Origin: Cristatella mucedo
Taxonomy: Eukaryota; Bryozoa; Phylactolaemata; Cristatellidae
Assembly: GCA_009760855.2 (NCBI GenBank)
Contig: WPIO01000326.1
Coordinates: forward strand, 1 to 64,000
Direction: 5' to 3'
Length of the DNA stretch: 64,000 nucleotides
Shown: positions 22,283-64,000 of the stretch, piece after piece
How the letters are laid out: each line of letters starts with the position of its first letter
Position numbering within the stretch: the stretch's first letter is position 1
Notes under the pieces: model-generated
Told to the model about the DNA's origin: nothing
Seen by the model: the letters and a program-made list of their open reading frames with translations, nothing else
Databases searched by the model: none
Position numbers and translations under genes: made by a program

Positions 22283-22395
22283 CGTTTTGCCCACTGGTTT
22301 GGCCCAGTGGTTAAGGTGCTTGCACCGACAAAGATCAAGGTAAATATATATTTGACGGTCGAGGTCGTGGGCTCGAGTGCCTGACCGTGCAGGTG
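22283..22395 (+). repeat. SINE-A copy with an AT insertion in the head
   Basis: ACTGGTTTGGCCCAGTGGTT is followed by GCTTGCACCGACAAAGATCA, then a 20-bp AT-rich interruption before GGTCGTGGGCTCGAGTGCC. The tail is not preserved. Confidence 0.6.
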
Positions 22396-22807
22396 TGCTT
22401 GCAATGAGCCATAAAAATAAGAACTCTGCCTGTGTCGATGGCTTCTGTGCTACTTCCTCTTCCGAATAGTTGCAGTTGTTACAAGATATTTGCACACTAA
22501 CATGTGCTGCACTTTGCCTTCGATTTCAGAACTTGTCCTTTGGCTGCAGTAGACGCTGTAAGCATCCCATTTTGCAAATACTTAGCCTGGATCAGACACG
22601 GTTAGAGAGAGCGTGAGATAGCAGTGACCTGTATAGGAAAAAGATCGCTCACCTGACTTTTCAGATAGTTAAAGACCCTTTTAAACTATTACCTAATTTT
22701 TTGCTTGATCTGTGCACCAAAGAAATGCACAGAACTTCAACACTTACAATCTCTTTTCACTGTAATACCCATAGGTTGGTCTGGTTCTACCTTGCATACC
22801 TTTTCCA

Positions 22808-42027
<19,220 letters not shown>

Positions 42028-42401
42028 TCCGGAACGGATGTTGCGCACGCTGTGCGTCGAGGTCAAGGCCGACAGTAGCCGGGTGGCCGCGGGGCGCGCT
42101 AAACCCGAAACGATCGCAAGTTGTGTGACTGCTGATTTGCCCGTCGCTTTTGGCGCCGGACCGACTCCGCGACGGCCCGCCGAAGACGGGAATAACTTGG
42201 CGTAATCTAAATCGAGTATATTCGGAGCTTTTGCCTGCGTCTTGTTTGAAGCGGTTCGGATTGCGACCGAGTTCGGGCTCGACTCGCCTCGCGTGCGTGC
42301 CTGTGTGTCATCGGCTGTTTCGAGCTCGTGGCCAACGCTTCGTTTTAGGAAGTAAGATAGGATATGATTCTCAAAATAAGATAGTCTGCTTGTAGTTCGC
42401 A
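42028..42401. promoter_or_regulatory. Divergent DUS2/NUP93 promoter region
   Basis: The two start codons are 374 bp apart in head-to-head orientation, so both 5' UTRs and promoters must fit in or around this GC-rich segment. No TATA box is obvious at a suitable place for either gene. CpGs are frequent at 42050-42320, as in TATA-less housekeeping promoters. Transcription starts cannot be placed from sequence. Confidence 0.6.
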
Positions 42402-61292
<18,891 letters not shown>

Positions 61293-61461
61293 CAGGGATA
61301 CTGGATGTTGTTCATGCTGCCAGCTCGTTGTGCTGTTCTGGGCGGCTGAGCCTTTGTGAACGTGCTACCGGTCCATACGTTTGGCCAAGCCTTAGTCAAT
61401 AGCCGTCGTTTCCAAGACCGCCAGAGTTGCATCGGCTCAGCCTTGCGCCTTGCACCTCGCT

Positions 61462-61467
61462 AATAAA
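61462..61467 (+). terminator. Candidate NUP93 poly(A) signal
   Basis: AATAAA lies 170 bases after the NUP93 stop codon and is the first canonical hexamer there. No cleavage site can be proven from sequence. Confidence 0.55.
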
Positions 61468-62171
61468 ATCTCGTAGACAACCGATACGGCAGGCAGTGGT
61501 TATTCGTCGTGTGACTTCTACACCAAGCACTGTTTCAGCAGCATTCACGAAAAGACGAAATTCAATTAGTTTAGCCTGGCCCGCTGTCAAACAACCAAAT
61601 AGTCAGTTTTTTGTCGAGTATCACTTAATTATCACTAACGCTTGTGCTTCGTTTTGTTCCATCATGCCAGACTTTCCGCACGCTTAGTGCTGGCTTGTGC
61701 TATTTGCTTCTACTAATAAGATTGCACAACCTCAGACACGTTTTCTAGACTGTTGGTGGGCATGCTGTGAATGTTTTAGCTGTGTGGTATGCGACTTTAC
61801 AAGCATACATTTGCATCTCATATACCAAGTAGATGTGTCAGTCATTTTGGCAGTTCCTGAGCTGATACCTGATGGATTGGTTAGTCACTGCAGCTAACCG
61901 CATCTAACTGAACGCATTCAAGCCTGCCACTAATGACCTCGCCCCGAAATTCATCTCCTAATCACAGAAGACTATTAGCCCTATTGACCCTATTCCCACT
62001 TTTCTCCATCTGAGATCCCAAGATCTGCTGCTACCATGCATAACTAACTTAACAAGTTTGCTCTAAGCCACAGGTCTTTTGTCCATGCACCTACATACTT
62101 CACAGTCATCATTGCTTTGGGTATATAACTACCATCCCAGGAATGCAGACTCGCGTCTCGGATTATTTTTC

Positions 62172-62320
62172 TTGATAAAATAATTCGTTTGTATAGCGCC
62201 CCAAGAGAACTTAATCTCTATTCAGGCGCTTCACATATGCCTCAGGGCTCGAGCCCACGACCTCAGCCAGGCCTTGGTCGGAGCGAGCACCTTAACCACT
62301 GGACCAAACCAGCTCGGCAA
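62172..62320 (-). repeat. SINE-A copy nested in L2-A
   Basis: The minus strand carries the GAGCTGGTTTGGTCCAGTGG head, AAGGTGCTCGCTCCGACCAA, GTCGTGGGCTCGAGCCCTGA and the tail ATATGTGAAGCGCCTGAATA, GAGATTAAGTTCTCTTGGGG, CGCTATACAAACG. It interrupts RT sequence that resumes on the far side. Confidence 0.85.
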
Positions 62321-62552
62321 TCTTTCGGTAGCGTTTGGTGCTATTGATCATCAAGTCTTTCTCGGGCACCTCTCGTCATGCCTGGGCATCACTGGCACAG
62401 CACTAATATGGTTTAGGCCCTATCTCCGTGGTAGACTCTCCAGAGCATATATGTTAACAGGTCATCAGAGGAATCACTCAGGTGCTGGGTACCCCAGGGC
62501 TCTGTGCTTAATATGCTTACTTGACAATGTATACACTGACTTGCTCATATAA

Positions 62553-62715
62553 TTTAATGTAATGTATTTCCGTCTGTAACACCATAAAACCGCAGAGACT
62601 AAGTGGATGTTATGCTGGAGACTTTTGTATAGTGCACTCGCAACCTAAGCGGCTTTCGGTACGCATTCGGTAGCCAACAGACTTCATCTCAAACAATAAA
62701 GAGAAAGTGAGAAGA
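62553..62715 (-). mobile_element. LINE-B 3' tail nested in L2-A
   Basis: The minus strand gives the LINE-B end (CGAATGCGTACCGAAAGCCG, CTTAGGTTGCGAGTGCACTA, CTCCAGCATAACATCCACTT, GTTACAGACGGAAATACATT). L2-A sequence resumes at about 62716 (GTCGCCAAGCACAATCTAAG). Confidence 0.8.
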
Positions 62716-64000
62716 AGTAGTCGCCAAGCACAATCTAAGCTTTCATGTTTATGACACACAGCTGTACCTATGCATTGATCCTTCAAGCACTCAAACTCTT
62801 CACTTCCTTGCTACGTGTATTGCTGACATCCAGGCTTGGATGGCTGCAAACATTCTCAAATTGAATGGTTCAACCAATTTATTAGTTACAGGCAAATCTA
62901 GTGTGACTCGGAAATTAGAAAGGTTAGCGCTCAAAATTGGCTCTGCCAGTATATCTTCTGATGTCTGCACAAAGGTATTGTCTTCCAAAATGACCTCTCA
63001 CTAGACGATCAAATCAGCTGCACAGTCAAGCCTGCCTGTTTTCAAATACCTAACATTGCCAACATTCGGACCTGCTTAGACAGGAATATCACATCCAACT
63101 TGGCTCATGCATTCGTTACATCCTATCTCGACTTATCTAGGTCATTGCTTGCAGGTCTACCGGCCTGTGCAATTAGCACTTGGTTGAGTTGGTGCAAACT
63201 CAAAAAGTTAGGCTTGTCTGTGGTGAGCGACGCAGTATCCACATCACACTACTTCTAGCCGACCTGCACTGGCTCCCAGTCGAGCAACGTATTGACTTTA
63301 AATTTTCTCACACATTTAAGTCCATTCTTTGGCTCCGGCCTACGTATCAGATCTACTTCCCCACCAGGCTAAGCATCGAACCATCCGTATTTCTGAATCA
63401 AATTGCTTAGCATCACCTCGTACGAATCTGAAATCCTTTGGAGACCGTGCCTTTAGTTCGTATGCTCCCAAAGCCTAGGACTCACTTCCGACTGACGTCT
63501 CGACATCCCCTGGCTTGACGACCTTTGACAAGAAGCTAACAACGTATATGTTTATCATAGCATTTTAGTGAGTCCTTGTGCTTCGATTCGTCGTTAGTGT
63601 GCATGCTGACACTGAACATGCTGCCACTACCCATATTTGCATGCTGACCCTGTGCATGTCACCTCTAACCATGCTATGCTTGTTAGCATTGAGCATCCTA
63701 CCACTCACCATTCGATCATCTTTAATTCACAGCGCATGTTAAGTGCCGAGAAAAAAATTTAAGTTATCTGAAGGTGCTGTACAAATGTATTATTATTATT
63801 AGAATCAGCCCGTGATTCTTCATAGGGAGGAGCTCACTATATACGGCGTGTGATAATCACACTGGCCCACCACAGCGACGTTGAATTTGTGGCGATTCCT
63901 CGCGGCGTGGGGGGTCATTATTAAGGTGTCGTAATTGTAAATATGGTCACCACATCTGTACATTCCACATGCACAACTCTTTGCGGATAACTTATCCATC

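Larger units (their letters stand above)
61905..63800 (+). mobile_element. L2-A LINE copy split by two nested insertions
   Basis: Pieces in order: pre-RT (PIDPIPT-like, about 61975-62100); SINE-A insert; RT (AFGAIDHQVFLGHLSSCLGI, GTALIWFRPYLRGR, 62320-62520); LINE-B tail insert; then YADD-region remnants, thumb and C-terminus (LLADLHWLPVEQRIDFKF; about 62716-63560). The 3' UTR follows (CATGCTGCCACTACCCATAT) and a terminal GTGCCGAGAAAAAAATTTAA...ATT repeats at 63735-63800. Many stops show an old copy. Confidence 0.8.

Overview
The window is animal nuclear DNA. It has spliced genes with GT-AG introns of about 0.1 to 5 kb, a metazoan-type NUP93 and a DUS2 with its C-terminal double-stranded-RNA-binding part. 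It also has many L2/CR1-type LINE copies, tRNA-headed SINEs, Tc1/mariner relics and long GT, GA, CT and CA microsatellites. It looks like an invertebrate, but the sequence alone does not let me name the phylum. There is no bacterial, CRISPR or operon-like content.

Layout. 1-3157: intronic or intergenic repeats. 3158-3418 (+): last exon of a casein kinase 1 (CK1 alpha-like) gene whose kinase exon lies before the window. 3419-10737: repeat relics. 10738-15075 (+): a complete second CK1 gene with two coding exons, 340 aa. The two CK1 genes are tandem paralogues whose last exons begin at the same codon boundary. 15076-22807: a GC-rich segment, an internally deleted LINE-B copy (17.5-19.3 kb) and minus-strand pieces that look coding but that I cannot identify (19.6-21.4 kb). 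22808-42027 (-): DUS2, a tRNA dihydrouridine synthase, in about 11 coding exons, roughly 470 aa. 42028-42401: a 374-bp divergent promoter region. 42402-61292 (+): a complete NUP93 gene, 20 coding exons joining in frame to 834 aa, with a poly(A) signal at 61462. 61293-64000: an L2-A LINE copy carrying two nested insertions.

Repeats. L2-A is an L2-clade LINE whose 3' end is a GCGCC...GGGCGC hairpin-like motif followed by ATT repeats. SINE-A has a tRNA-like head and shares that LINE 3' end. LINE-B is a second L2/CR1-like LINE with a different 3' tail. SINE-B has a tRNA-like head and a conserved core. Most copies are 5'-truncated relics.

The most unusual structure is an inverted copy (32767-32915) of the DUS2 exon that encodes the catalytic Asn-Met-Gly-Cys-Pro-Lys motif (34357-34417). 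It includes splice-site flanks and lies in the next-but-one DUS2 intron. A DUS2 pre-mRNA could fold the exon against it, looping out two exons.
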